The position numbers and the translations under genes are program-made. 15,575 nucleotides of DNA, taken from assembly GCA_910592005.1 (NCBI GenBank), contig CAJVPP010002263.1, forward strand, positions 1 through 15,575, in the 5' to 3' direction. Below are positions 1-9,831 of this stretch, in pieces; within the stretch, counting starts at the first letter, position 1, and each line of letters opens with the position of its first letter. The stretch is from Funneliformis mosseae. Lineage: Eukaryota > Glomeromycota > Glomeromycetes > Glomerales > Glomeraceae. The notes under the pieces were generated by a model, which was not told the DNA's origin, ran no database searches, and worked only from the letters and a program-made list of their open reading frames with translations.

Positions 1-97
1 CACAATGTATTAATTTTAGTTAGTTGGTTATGTATTTTTTAAATAAAAAAAAAATTTTGAATTTACTTATTTGTAGCTAGAGTTAGAGGCAATTGAA
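1..97 (+). mobile_element. Tail of a Tc1/mariner-like element (partial, cut by window edge)
   Basis: The first bases read T-M-Y-stop (stop at 11-13), which matches the usual C-terminal end of Tc1/mariner-type transposases. The following ~85 bases are nearly the same as 622-712, the tail of the second copy, including the stretches ATTTTAGTTAG and GAGTTAGAGGC. I read this as the 3' tail of one element copy whose body lies left of the window. The terminal-repeat end is more degraded than in the second copy (about 90-105). Confidence 0.6.
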
Positions 98-109
98 TAC
101 TTATGACTA

Positions 110-722
110 CTACTGTACATCAAAAAAGTTTGCCAGTTTCCTAGTAAAAAAAAGTTCATTCTGTTAAGCATCTACCAAAAGTTCATATTTGAAGATATTT
201 TTCTGCTTCTGGATTTGGTAAGTTATTTTACTTTCAGAGGAACCTTAATGCTAAATTATGTGTATTATTTATAAGCAGGATCTTCTGGCTTCTACTTTTA
301 AACTTTTTAGTAAAGGTAATATAGATTGGAACTTATAAGAAGATAATGATCCAAAGCATTAATTAAAAATTATAAAGAAATGAAAGAAAGAAAATAATAT
401 TGAGGTACTTTTATGATCATCAATGTCTTCAGACTAAAATCCTATAGAAAAATATTAGAGATTAATGAAAATTAATATACAAAAAAAAAATTCAATCAAT
501 TAGAGAGTTAAAGGAAGAACTTACAAAAAAATAGAACTGATTATCACCTATACTTATCACGAATTTGATAGCTAATATAAAAAAATGTACAACTGTACTT
601 ATAGAATCAGATGGTACTTATACAATGTAATAATTTTAGTTAGTTAGTTTATGTATTTTTTAAATAAAAAAATTTTTAAATTTACTTACTTGTAGCCAGA
701 GTTAGAGGCGGTCAACTGCTAC
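110..722 (+). pseudogene. Tc1/mariner-family transposase remnant (5'-truncated, multiple stops)
   Basis: Transposase of the DDE superfamily (Tc1/mariner, IS630-like), which would cut and paste DNA at TA sites. Only the middle and C-terminal parts remain. In frame from 151 one reads K-V-H-S-V-K-H, then H-I-stop where the family has H-I-W-G; F-S-A-S-G-F-G-K-L-F follows. After a frameshift at about 260-278 comes D-L-L-A-S-T-F-K-L-F and then E-D-N-D-P-K-H at 339-359, carrying the second catalytic Asp. N-P-I-E at 438-449 is the third-acidic-residue region. After another frameshift comes I-R-E-L-K-E-E-L and finally E-S-D-G-T-Y-T-M-stop (628-630). Stops at 190-192, 381-383, 414-416 and 532-534 each fall where the family has Trp; those at 336-338 and 435-437 fall at Gln-type positions. 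The N-terminal helix-turn-helix region and first catalytic Asp are missing. The right terminal repeat is probably TTAGAGGCGGTCAACTG at about 704-720. Certainly non-functional. Confidence 0.85.
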
Positions 723-1255
723 TATATATCTGAAAATTGAATTCAATCTTTACTCTAGGAATAGTTCAATTAAATAATACTATAATAGTACTATATAGTT
801 TATTATCATCATAGTTACCTGAAGATAATACTTAATCTACTAATTACTAGTTAACTACTTTCTTACTTATGTAAAAATTCCTAAATTTAAAGATATATGA
901 TAATATCTATTATAAACCTATCAATGAAGGCTAAGTTTCTATTGATACTTACCTTTATTTGCATTTACATATTTTTTAAATCTAATATTTAGACATAATT
1001 AATATTAATTGATTGATTAATTGATTAGTTATAAATACATATTAGTATATATATTTATGTATTTAATTATATATGAAATTCTTAAAAAAATTATCTAGTT
1101 TTATACTTTAACTGAAATCTGAACCTGTGGCTATTGTAATGTAACTTCCAATAGCTAAGTTATTACTAACTAAATTAGAAATACAAAACCCTTCAAAATA
1201 ATAATAAAATAATTACAAAGTTAAAGAAAAATCATATTAAAATGATTTGCAGTAT
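723..1255. other. AT-rich spacer, no gene seen
   Basis: No open frame or recognisable domain on either strand. It holds a short TTGATTGATTAATTGATT-type microsatellite at about 1008-1027 and a small inverted repeat (GGCTATTG near 1130 paired with CAATAGCT near 1150). Otherwise featureless A+T-rich DNA. Confidence 0.6.
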
Positions 1256-1259
1256 TATA

Positions 1260-1560
1260 ATTAAAATATAATCAATTTTCTCTCAAAAATTTTTGAATTT
1301 ATTTTAAATATTTGTCATCTATTATCTAAAAAAAAGTAAAGATAAAATAATAATAAAATAATAAAAATATAATCCATTTTTCTTTTAAAATCTTCTAAAA
1401 TTATTTCAAATATTTGTTATTATAAAATTACTATTATCTAAATAACGTAAACATAAATATAAAAATACAATCCATTTTTTTCTTATAATCTTTTAAAATC
1501 ATTTAATAAATGTAAAGATAATAAATAAATAATAAAAATTAAAAAATTGACTCTTAAAAT
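1260..1560. repeat. ~100-bp degenerate tandem repeat, block 1
   Basis: Three to four diverged copies of a unit of about 95-100 bp. Each begins near AAAATATAATCCATTTTT (about 1263, 1364, 1460, weakly 1540), continues with a TCTTTTAAAATCTTCTAAAA-like stretch and a TTTCAAATATTTGT motif, and ends in AATAATAAAATAATA-like A-rich DNA. The same unit reappears at about 2830-3030, so this is a dispersed family and not just local low complexity. No coding potential. Confidence 0.6.
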
Positions 1561-2369
1561 CACTTAAATATAATAATTAAATTAATAAAAAATAGAAAAA
1601 TTAATCGATTTCTAATAAAAATCATTTAAAAATCATCTAATTATTTATCATTATCTATTATAAATCTTCTTTACTTTTAATAGTAAATAATATTTTCTTT
1701 TTGATTTCTATAAATTTTTTATTTTTATCATATATTTTTTTATTATAACATTTGCTTCAATTTTAGCATTATAAATCATTTTAAATTGAGCTTTATACAA
1801 CTATTTTAGAGTATTAGCAGAATACAACTGATTGTAATATTTACTAATTATTATTATATATTTATTTTTATTACATTTAAGATGATGATATAACGCTAGA
1901 ATTGAGTATTTTTCAAAAAAAATATTTTAGCTAAAGAAGAAAATAAAAAAAAAAATATTAGTGAAATATACTAAATAAATTCAAAAAATTTTAAATTAAA
2001 TAAAAAAAAATAATAAATCTTAGCTGATTATTATAAATAATCATAATGGATTTTTTTACAATTTTTAATTTATTTCATTAATTTTTGATAAATAATATTG
2101 ACAATTATTAAATATTCAAAGTAAAGATCATTATATTTTATAATTTATTTATTATTTTATTTAAACAATTATTTTGCAACCTTTACTTGTTAAATTTTTT
2201 TAATAAATAACAAATAATATTTAATTATTGATTTAAATTGATCCAACTTCAAAATTTATTTATTTACTTATATTATATACTTAATTATTATTATATTTAC
2301 TATTATTTCAAATGATTTTTTTTTACTTTTCTTCATTCTTTAAGAATTGATCAAAATAATTCAAATTAG
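1561..2369. other. AT-rich stretch, nothing recognisable
   Basis: Mostly A/T runs, with no open frame of useful length and no recognisable protein similarity on either strand. It probably consists of older decayed repeats, but I cannot align it to another part of the window. Confidence 0.5.
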
Positions 2370-2509
2370 TTAAAAATCAGATAGCCAATTTTAGGCTGAA
2401 TTTAATACTATGGTTGATTTGTCATATTTTCTAATCAGTATAAATATGCATCAATAGATGCTGATCAACTTCAATCAGATATAACTATTCAGTATCAATT
2501 TTGAACTTA

Positions 2510-2700
2510 AATTTAACTATAAATCAGCTTAAAATTGAACTTAATTTAACATTAATTCCACATTAATTTAAAATTTAATAACTATAAATCAGCCTAAATT
2601 AGCATCAATTTATCATTAATTCAGAATTTAAATAACTATAAATTAATCTAAAATTTATTTCAATTTGATATCAATTTAGTTAAATAAATCGTTATTAAAT
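2510..2700. repeat. ~55-65-bp degenerate tandem repeat with AATCAGC motifs
   Basis: AACTATAAATCAGCTT at about 2515, AACTATAAATCAGCCT at 2580 and AACTATAAATTAATCT at 2634 head three diverged copies spaced 65 and 54 bp apart. Each is followed by an AAAATTGAACTTAATTT-like stretch. Related motifs occur just upstream (ATCAGATAGCC near 2378, GGCTGAAT near 2393) and near 4440-4490 (ATCAGCTATAAAT, TTGGCTGATT), so this looks like another small dispersed family. Non-coding. Confidence 0.5.
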
Positions 2701-2829
2701 TTATATAATATTAAAATTTTATTAATAATTAAAACCTAATATAAATTCACAAAAATATAATAAAAATGTTACTAAAACCTACTGATTAATTTTCTATTTA
2801 AAAAATATAAACAAAAAAATAAAAATACT

Positions 2830-3030
2830 ATATAAAATAATAAAATATAATCCATTTTCCTTCTAAAATCCTCTTAAATCTTTCTAAATATTTATTATTG
2901 TAATATTATTATTTTCAAAAAAAAGAATAAATAATAAAAATATGATCTATATTTCTTCTAAAATCCTTCAAAATTATCTAAAAATGTAAACAATAATAAA
3001 TAAAATAATAAAAATAAAAATCTATCTCTT
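2830..3030. repeat. ~100-bp degenerate tandem repeat, block 2
   Basis: Two to three copies of the unit seen at 1260-1560. The markers are AAATATAATCCATTTTCC near 2840, AAATATGATCTATATTTC near 2937 and AAAATAAAAATCTATCTC near 3015, with TTCTAAAATCCT-like DNA after the first two. Block 2 lies directly upstream of duplicated segment A. Confidence 0.55.
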
Positions 3031-3054
3031 ATTATTAAATTACTTAAAATTATA

Positions 3055-3425
3055 GTTTTTCTATTATAAAAGTAAAAAAAATCAGTTTATTATTTAAAAA
3101 GTTGATTGTTTAATTAATAAATTCAACTTGAATTTCATCTGATTTTAATAGTTAAAGGCATATTTATATTATAAAAAATAAAAAAAAAGTTTATTATTTA
3201 AAAAGTTGATTAAAATTCAACTTAAAATTTTTTTTGTTCTTGAGATAATTTTTTTCAATATTTTGATGATATGTAAAAAGAGAAAATTTAGAAATGATTG
3301 TAAAAAAAATAAAGTTTAAATTAAAAATTTTTTTTAAAAAGTGAAAAAATTAAAGCTTATTTATATAAATATTCTTATTTAAAAATAAACTTAAATAGTA
3401 TATTAAATTAATATCAATAAAATCA
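3055..3425 (+). repeat. Duplicated segment A (direct repeat of segment B at 5495-5955)
   Basis: Two tandem subunits (about 3060 and 3165) begin with TCTATTATAAA or TATTATAAA, then an A-run, then TTTATTATTTAAAAAGTTGAT. They are followed by TTGAGATAAT (3240), AAAAAGTGAAAAAATTA (about 3336) and ATTTATATAAATATTC (about 3359), then AAATAAACTTAAA and TATATTAAATTAATAT. The same markers occur in the same order in segment B, offset by about 2440-2520 bp. No coding potential. These could be diverged long terminal repeats or a plain segmental duplication; I see no LTR hallmarks such as TG...CA ends or a primer-binding site. Confidence 0.6.
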
Positions 3426-3502
3426 TCTTTTTTATTTAGCAAGTTCTTTAAATATTTGATATTATTTTAGCAAATCAGTTTAATCTGAAAATTAGTTCAT
3501 TG

Positions 3503-4430
3503 AAATGATAAAACTATTATTTTTTAGAAATGATAATATGGGCTTTTTACAATAGAAAAGGAGGAAACTATCAAAAAAATTTTTTTTAAGTTAATGTTAA
3601 ATCTAAACTTATTTTATTAAAAAAATAATATTAAGTTTATAAAGAAAAAAAATTTTTTTTTTGGTAGTTTCTTCCCTTTCTATTATAAAGAATCTATATT
3701 ATTATATCTAAGGAATAATAAAACTATTATTTCTAAAATATAATGGTAATATCATATTTAAGGAATAATAAAAACTATCATTTTTAAAAAATAATAATAT
3801 CATCTAACCTTAGGAATATAAAATATTTTATCTAAAGAATAATAAATATATCATACCTAAGAAATGATAAAACTATTATTCTTTAGGTATAATAAATATA
3901 TCATTCCTTAAAAACAATAAAACATCATACCTAAAGAATGATAAAACTATCATTTCTTAAAAATGATAAAATATCATATCTAAGATATAATGGTAATATT
4001 ATTTTTTAGTCATAATAAAATATCATATCTAAGAAATAATAAAATCATTATTTCTTAAAAATAATAATATTATTATATCTAAAGAATGATTAATACATTA
4101 TACCTAAAAAATGTAATAATATTATACCTAAGGAATGATAAAACTATTATTTCTTAAGAATGATAAATGCATCATATCTAAAGTATAATAAAATTATTAT
4201 ATCTAAGATATAATAATAATATCATTTCTTAGGTATGATAAATGTATTATATCTAAAGAATAATAAAACTATCATTCTTTAAAAATGATAAACTATTATA
4301 TCTTAGAAATAATAATATTATCATACCTAAGAAAAATAAAATTATTACTAATATTCTTTAGGAATAATAATATTATTATATTTTAGAAATAATAAATTAT
4401 TATACCTAAAGAATAATATAATTATTCTAA
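3503..4430. repeat. Array of short interlocking palindromes
   Basis: A run of roughly 25-bp half-units in alternating orientation. The recurrent forms are TACCTAAGGAATGATA and CTAAGAAATAATA, and their reverse complements TATTATTTCTTAG and TATCATTCCTTA, often joined by AAAC. An example is CTAAGAAATGATA then AAAC then TATTATTCTTTAG at about 3857-3888. About 15 full units can be followed from about 3700 to 4430, with one or two more at 3503-3540 left of the inserted element. Every unit can fold on itself or on its neighbour. No open frame or domain. Confidence 0.75.
3541..3694. mobile_element. Fold-back MITE-like element, ~154 bp
   Basis: The left arm from 3541 (GGCTTTTTACAATAGAAAAG, then GAGGAAACTATCAAAAAAA) is the reverse complement, with a few mismatches, of the right arm ending at 3694 (TTTTTTGGTAGTTTC, then TTCCCTTTCTATTATAAAG). 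The arms are about 47 bp and match at roughly 40 positions. Inside them a second inverted repeat (AAACTTATTTTATT near 3606 and AATAATATTAAGTTT near 3625) makes almost the whole element one hairpin. It has no coding capacity, as expected for a non-autonomous MITE. It sits inside the palindromic array, with array-like DNA on both sides. I could not settle on a target-site duplication. Confidence 0.7.
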
Positions 4431-5494
4431 TCAGACGTTAATCAGCTATAAATAAGGTAGGTTAAATTTTGGCTGATTCTTAATATATGCTAATAAATTA
4501 AGCTAATTTTTGAAAATTTGCTGATTTTAGATTAATTTTAATTTTTCTTATGCTCAATTTTTTTGATTTTAACTAATAAAGCTAACTAATATTATTTATA
4601 GAAGAAATTAAGCTAGTTTGTTAATTGATTAATAGAAGACTAATAATTTAAAGCTAAAACTTTCGCAATTTTAAAATTATTCAGTATTTTTCTTACTATT
4701 GAAAAATTTATTATAGTTTAATAATCCTTATATTAATAGTTTTTAAAATCACTTTTATTTTAGTTTAAATATAAAAAATAAAAAAAAGCTAAATATTTAA
4801 ATAAAATTCAAATATATCCTAATTTTTTTTGTATCAGTCTCTTCTGTTACCAAATTATCATCATTCTTAAAATTGTTTTATAATAATTTCAATTTATAAT
4901 CAGTATAATGATTAGCTTTTTTTCTTTCAATTTTGATGATGATTTACTAATTTTTTTTTATTTTACAAGAGAACTATTGTTTAACTACTTTAATAATTTA
5001 GGCAGTCATATTCTCTTAAATTTATTAAGTTTTAATATTAAAAAGAAAAATTAGTTATTGTAAATATTAGAAAATTAATATATAAATTTTTATCTTTCTG
5101 CAAATCATCATTTTTCTTGCTAAATTCTTGTTTTTCTTTTTAATTATTTATTCTTCTTTAAGAGATAAAAATTTTATTATTTTAATTTCTCGCTTCTCTT
5201 ATAAAATTCATTAAGCTTTTTTCTCAACTTTTAATTTTTTATATAGGAATAAAAAAATATATTTTTAACTATAAAAAAATAATAAATAAAAATAAATTAC
5301 AAATATATCTAATTCTAAATTAGCAGAATTATTAAAAATTTTAATTATAATTACAGTTAAATTACTTGCTATTGATTCTCTTTTAAATTTTGATAGAGTT
5401 GAAATTTTTTAAATTATTTTCAAATTTTATTGATATTTATTTTTACATTTAGCTTTTCTTTAAATAATTTTGTTTAAGTATATATTTAATTTTT
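4431..5494. other. AT-rich stretch, no gene seen
   Basis: No coding frame or recognisable element. TCAGC/GCTGA-containing motifs near 4440-4530 resemble those at 2380-2600. The rest is T- and A-run DNA. Confidence 0.5.
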
Positions 5495-5955
5495 TTTAAT
5501 TATAGAAAAATAAAAAAATCAATTTTTCATTTGAAAAGTTACTGGTTAATTGATAAAATTTAACTTTTATTTTAACTCTTCTTTAGCTAATTTAATTTTT
5601 ATAGGTATTTTTTATAATATTATTTATAGTTAAATTTCTATTATAAAAAAATAAAAAAAATTGATATATTATTTAAAAAATTAATTGACTTGATTGATAA
5701 AATTTAGCAAATATTTTTTTTTTGTTTTTGAGACAAATTTTTGTTAGCATTTTGATGGTATTTTATATAATGAAAAAAATTGTAAAACTTTATATTTTTA
5801 TAATTAAATTTTATCTTTTTTAAACTTTTATCTTTTAAGTTAAAATTATTTTTAAAAAGTGAAAAATTATACTAATTTATATAAATATTCCTATATATAT
5901 CAGAAATAAACTCAATAAGTATATATTAAATTAATATAAACTTAAAGTAAATCAG
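5495..5955 (+). repeat. Duplicated segment B (direct repeat of segment A at 3055-3425)
   Basis: Same order of markers as segment A: an ATTATAGAAAAATAAAAAAA subunit (about 5500), a TCTATTATAAAAAAATAAAA subunit (5637), TTGAGACAAAT (5728), ATTTTGATGGTATTTTATA, AAAAAGTGAAAAATTA (about 5854), ATTTATATAAATATTCCTAT, and AAATAAACTCAA with TATATTAAATTAATAT. It is longer than A because of small insertions (about 5640-5860). Non-coding. Confidence 0.6.
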
Positions 5956-7610
5956 AAATAATTTATCAACTTTCTTCTTATATTACAGTAAAAATCCTTT
6001 ATAACTAAAATATAATATATAATTAATTAAATTAGTATTTAAAAAAAGATATTAGAAGTTTCTAAATAAAAGAAAATATTTTGAAATAATAAGTCTAATT
6101 TTGAGATTTTAAAAATGATAGTATTTATCATGTTTGATGCTTTTTTATAAATATTTTTAATATTAAAAATTTATTACTTATAATAAAATATAGAAATATT
6201 AAAATAATAATATGATGTTATTTTTTAAAAAATGATTTAAAGATTTTTAATTACTGTAAAGTTAAAGAAATTTTAAATAGATTTCTATATTAAAATATTA
6301 AAAAAAAAAATTTTACTTTAGATAAAATTAAAATTTTATAAATGATATCTTTTTATTTATTAATTTATCTGAAAAAATTATAATATAAAATATAATATAA
6401 ATAAAAGTAAATAAGAAAAATTCCTTTATTTCATTTTTTTGAAAAAATAATTGTTATTGAAAAAAATTATTCTACATTCTGAATGATACTAATTTAAATT
6501 GTATAATCTTTTTATTTTATTAAAATAAGGTTTCAGTTTAGCCATTTTCTATTAAGTTAATAATAAAATATTTTTTCAATTTCATCATTTCTTATACTAG
6601 ATAAGGCCATTTGTTTTTTTTTTATATTATTATTATTTTATTATTAAAAACTTAAACATCTAGATAATTAATGAGAATTTATCAAATTTATTGATATTTT
6701 ATTTGATTTTGATACAGATGATGCTATTTAAGCAATATTAATGATGTAAAATATATAAAGTTCAAAATTAAAAAATGAAATAGAAAATTAAATATCCTCC
6801 TTTTTTACTTCTAAAATTAATAAAATAAATTTTTTAACTTACCATCATGAGATTATCTATTAGTTTAATTAGTAATATTATTATTATAATAAATTATTTT
6901 ATTATATACTAAATAATTTGTTATAGTAATAATGAATTTTTTTATAACAAAGCTTGATCAATCTAAATGCCAAATTCATTATATTAATATTTAACTATAT
7001 AAGTAATATTAACTTAAATGTTTATATATTAAACAATATATGTAATAAAATTTTTTTAAAATTAATATTAAATCAAATATGATTTCATCAAAATTTTTAT
7101 AAACATATTAATTCAAATTTTTAATAAATTTGAATTATAAATTTATCAGAATATTATAAATAAATACTAATCTGAATTTTCTTACTATAAAAAAAATAGA
7201 TTTGAATTTTACAAACTGATCACATTTAGAATTTTGTCATAAATCATATGATTTTTTAATTAAATAATTTTCAATTAAAATGATTATTATTAAACTAATA
7301 TAATATAATCATTTATTTAAATATTTATCATGTGACTTATTATTAGTCACTAATTCAATATTAATAATTATCACTAAGTTAATATTAAATTAAATTAATT
7401 ATGTTACATTTTTATATTAAAAAATCTAATTAATTATATTTTTTAATATAGGCTAATTTCTTTATAATAAGAATTAATTAGTAAATTATAAATAATAAAT
7501 CATCTGACATTTATATTATATGATTAGTAAGTAAGGTATTATCTTTTTTAAAATTACCATCAAAAAGCTTAAATATATGATTTATATATGCATATTATAA
7601 TTTATAAATG
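5956..7610. other. AT-rich stretch with scattered small hairpins, no gene seen
   Basis: No coding frame of note. Two clear short hairpins are visible: ATTCAAATTT/AAATTTGAAT with a 5-base loop at 7111-7135, and GTGACT/AGTCAC with a 7-base loop at 7332-7350. Neither has a U-run or GC-rich stem that would suggest a terminator or structured RNA. The rest is A/T-run DNA. Confidence 0.5.
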
Positions 7611-7611
7611 T

Positions 7612-7780
7612 AATAAAATAGCAACTTTTCATTCATTAAGAGCTGTGTTTTTATTTTGCTATATCTCATAACAGGACGTAAAGAAATCATGGTAAAAGGA
7701 TAATAATAAACTATGTAATAGAGTTGATGTGAATACACACGCAGTGACTTTATTAGATAACGATAAGGGTATTAATATAA
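7612..7780. other. Island of more complex sequence inside the AT-rich block
   Basis: Base composition and complexity rise here, with words such as AGAGCTGTG, ACAGGACGTAAAG and GAATACACACGCAGTGAC. A short plus-strand frame, open from about 7694, reads V-D-V-N-T-H-A-V-T-L-L-D-N-D-K-G at about 7723-7770 and then runs into AT-rich low-complexity residues. I do not recognise the peptide, and there is no good start codon. It may be a fossil exon or a fragment of a transposable element; I assign no function. Confidence 0.35.
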
Positions 7781-8194
7781 ATATACTTTTATTAAATAAA
7801 TTTAAAATTCTTATGCTTTTTTTTTATTTTGTTTTTTTTTGATATTACTTTTTTATATTTATATACTTATTCTTAATATTAATAACAAAATTTTTTAAAA
7901 TATTTTCAAGCATTTTTACTATAATTTTTTTCAAATTTTTTATTTTTGATATTATTCTTTTATCTTGAAATAAATATCAATATTTTTGAATTTTTAAGTT
8001 ATAAAGCTAAAGAAATTTTTAAATAACTTAAAATTTATAAAAACTTTTAATCATACATTTAAAGAATTGGTAAGAATTAAAAAATATGAAAATATATAAT
8101 AATTAACTTACTGTGACTAGATATTAATCTTGATAATTACAGATTTACAAATGTGTGATAATATACAGAATGTCAAAAATGTCAAATTTTTTAA
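7781..8194. other. AT-rich stretch, nothing recognisable
   Basis: Long T and A runs with no frame, repeat or hairpin that I can support. Confidence 0.45.
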
Positions 8195-8290
8195 CATATT
8201 TAATATAGTTAATATATCTAATATATTAGATATATTTAATATAATTAATATAATTAATATAGTTAATATATTTAATATATTAAAATATGT
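8195..8290. repeat. TTAATATAA-type 9-bp microsatellite
   Basis: About ten imperfect copies of a 9-bp unit (TTTAATATA, GTTAATATA, CTAATATAT, ATTAATATA). Because the period is a multiple of three, both strands stay open for about 60 codons. They would encode only I/N/F/L-rich repeats such as N-I-x-N-I-L-D-I, so those frames are by-products of the repeat and not genes. Confidence 0.75.
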
Positions 8291-9372
8291 TATAAATACA
8301 AGCATTTTATAAGTTAGAAAAAATAGACTGACGGCTGTATAGAAATCTCATCTATAAAAGATAATGCAATACTACTCTTCAATTTTATGTATTTTTCTTA
8401 TTTATTTTATTCTCTTATATATATTTATTATATCTTATTATCTTATTATTTTCTTTTTATTTAATAAAGCATTTCTTATTTTTATCGTAAAACTCTCATA
8501 ACTATTGTAAAAAATCTTAACCTATAATTAAAGTCACTTACGTTTAGTAAACTTAATTCAATTTGATAAACTAATAGTAAAATAATTAAAATTAACGTAA
8601 AACTGATTAAAATTATATATAAATTATAAAAGAGTCAATCTTTTAATATTAATTTTACAAATATTAAAGAATATAACTAGAACTTTAATTATAACTACAT
8701 AAGTATAAATAAGAATACAATTATTTATTAGTATTTATATTTCTAAAGATATTTTGATACCTAAGTCTTGTAATATTTAAATCTATCAAAATAATAGAAT
8801 ATTTTAACTATAGAATATTTGATTGTGTTAAAATTTTGATATAAGCATCTTTTTTATTTTTGAAAATTTATTTTGATCTCTATTTTTTAATTATAATAAT
8901 CTATATGTTATTAGTAAATAAAAAAAATTTTGAATATAATAATTATAATAAAGATTTATATATAATATTTATATTAGAAAATTGTGATAGATTTTAAAAG
9001 GTATATAATTAAATAATTGATCTTTTTTTATTTATTTTAAAAAATAGTTTTACTATTAATTTCTTTATTTTAATCCTTTTATTTATTTTTTCATTAGTAT
9101 ATAATTCAAAACTATTTATAAATTATTTAATTATTTAATTATTACAATAACGAAGCAAGTATTTGATATTTATAAGATTAATTTAAGAAGTTAAATAATA
9201 TAGAAGAAAGAAGATTATATTATTAATGTGAAAGAATTATATAGATAGTACTCATTATTATAATAAAATTATAAATTTTTATAAAATATAAAAAATTTTG
9301 AGTTTTAATTAATTAAATATAATTAAATATAATATTTGTAGTTAGTTATATAGTATTAAAGTTAAAATGTAG
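8291..9372. other. AT-rich stretch, no gene seen
   Basis: No open frame or domain. Slightly more complex DNA near 8320-8380 and 8490-8600 gives no recognisable peptide. Confidence 0.5.
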
Positions 9373-9375
9373 CAT

Positions 9376-9435
9376 TAAAGTTTAAAAGAAAAGATTTAAA
9401 ACATAATATTAGAGTTCAAAAGAAAAGATTTATTA
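9376..9435. repeat. Two-copy tandem repeat, 34-bp period
   Basis: GTTTAAAAGAAAAGATTTA at 9380 and GTTCAAAAGAAAAGATTTA at 9414 are nearly identical. A perfect 12-bp palindrome, GGCTATATAGCC, follows at 9451-9462. Neither gives a hint of function. Confidence 0.6.
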
Positions 9436-9831
9436 AGAAAGTCAACTATAGGCTATATAGCCAATGGTTACATAACATTTATGATTAGTTACATAGAATT
9501 AGAATTAGTTAATAATATTAATATAGGTCATAATATTAAGGATATTAATATTTGATTTATTTATTTAACTATATTCAACTAAGCCATTTAAATTAAATCA
9601 AATGTATATAAAATCATGTATCTGAGGATTCTTCTAGTTATATCTACTGCAATTGAAATTGATTTTATCTTTATTTAAAATTTAAATGATTTTCAAGTAT
9701 TTGAAATTGAGATTCAAAGATCAATTAACTGAATTGAAATTTTAATTTTAGATACTCTTTTTATTATTTGAATTCTAATTTCAGTCATAACCTTATTGGT
9801 TAATTTTGTATAATTATTTAATTTCAGTTAA

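Noticed and set aside
3700..4430. CRISPR-like array
   Set aside because: Units are self-complementary, degenerate and contiguous, with no unique spacers, and the DNA looks eukaryotic.
3055..5955. LTR retrotransposon bounded by segments A and B
   Set aside because: No TG...CA ends, primer-binding site, polypurine tract, gag/pol coding or target duplication could be seen. Kept only as a direct duplication.
8117..8312. Open frames of about 60 codons on both strands
   Set aside because: Both are produced by the 9-bp TTAATATAA-type repeat, whose period keeps frames open. The peptides are I/N/F/L repeats without domain character.
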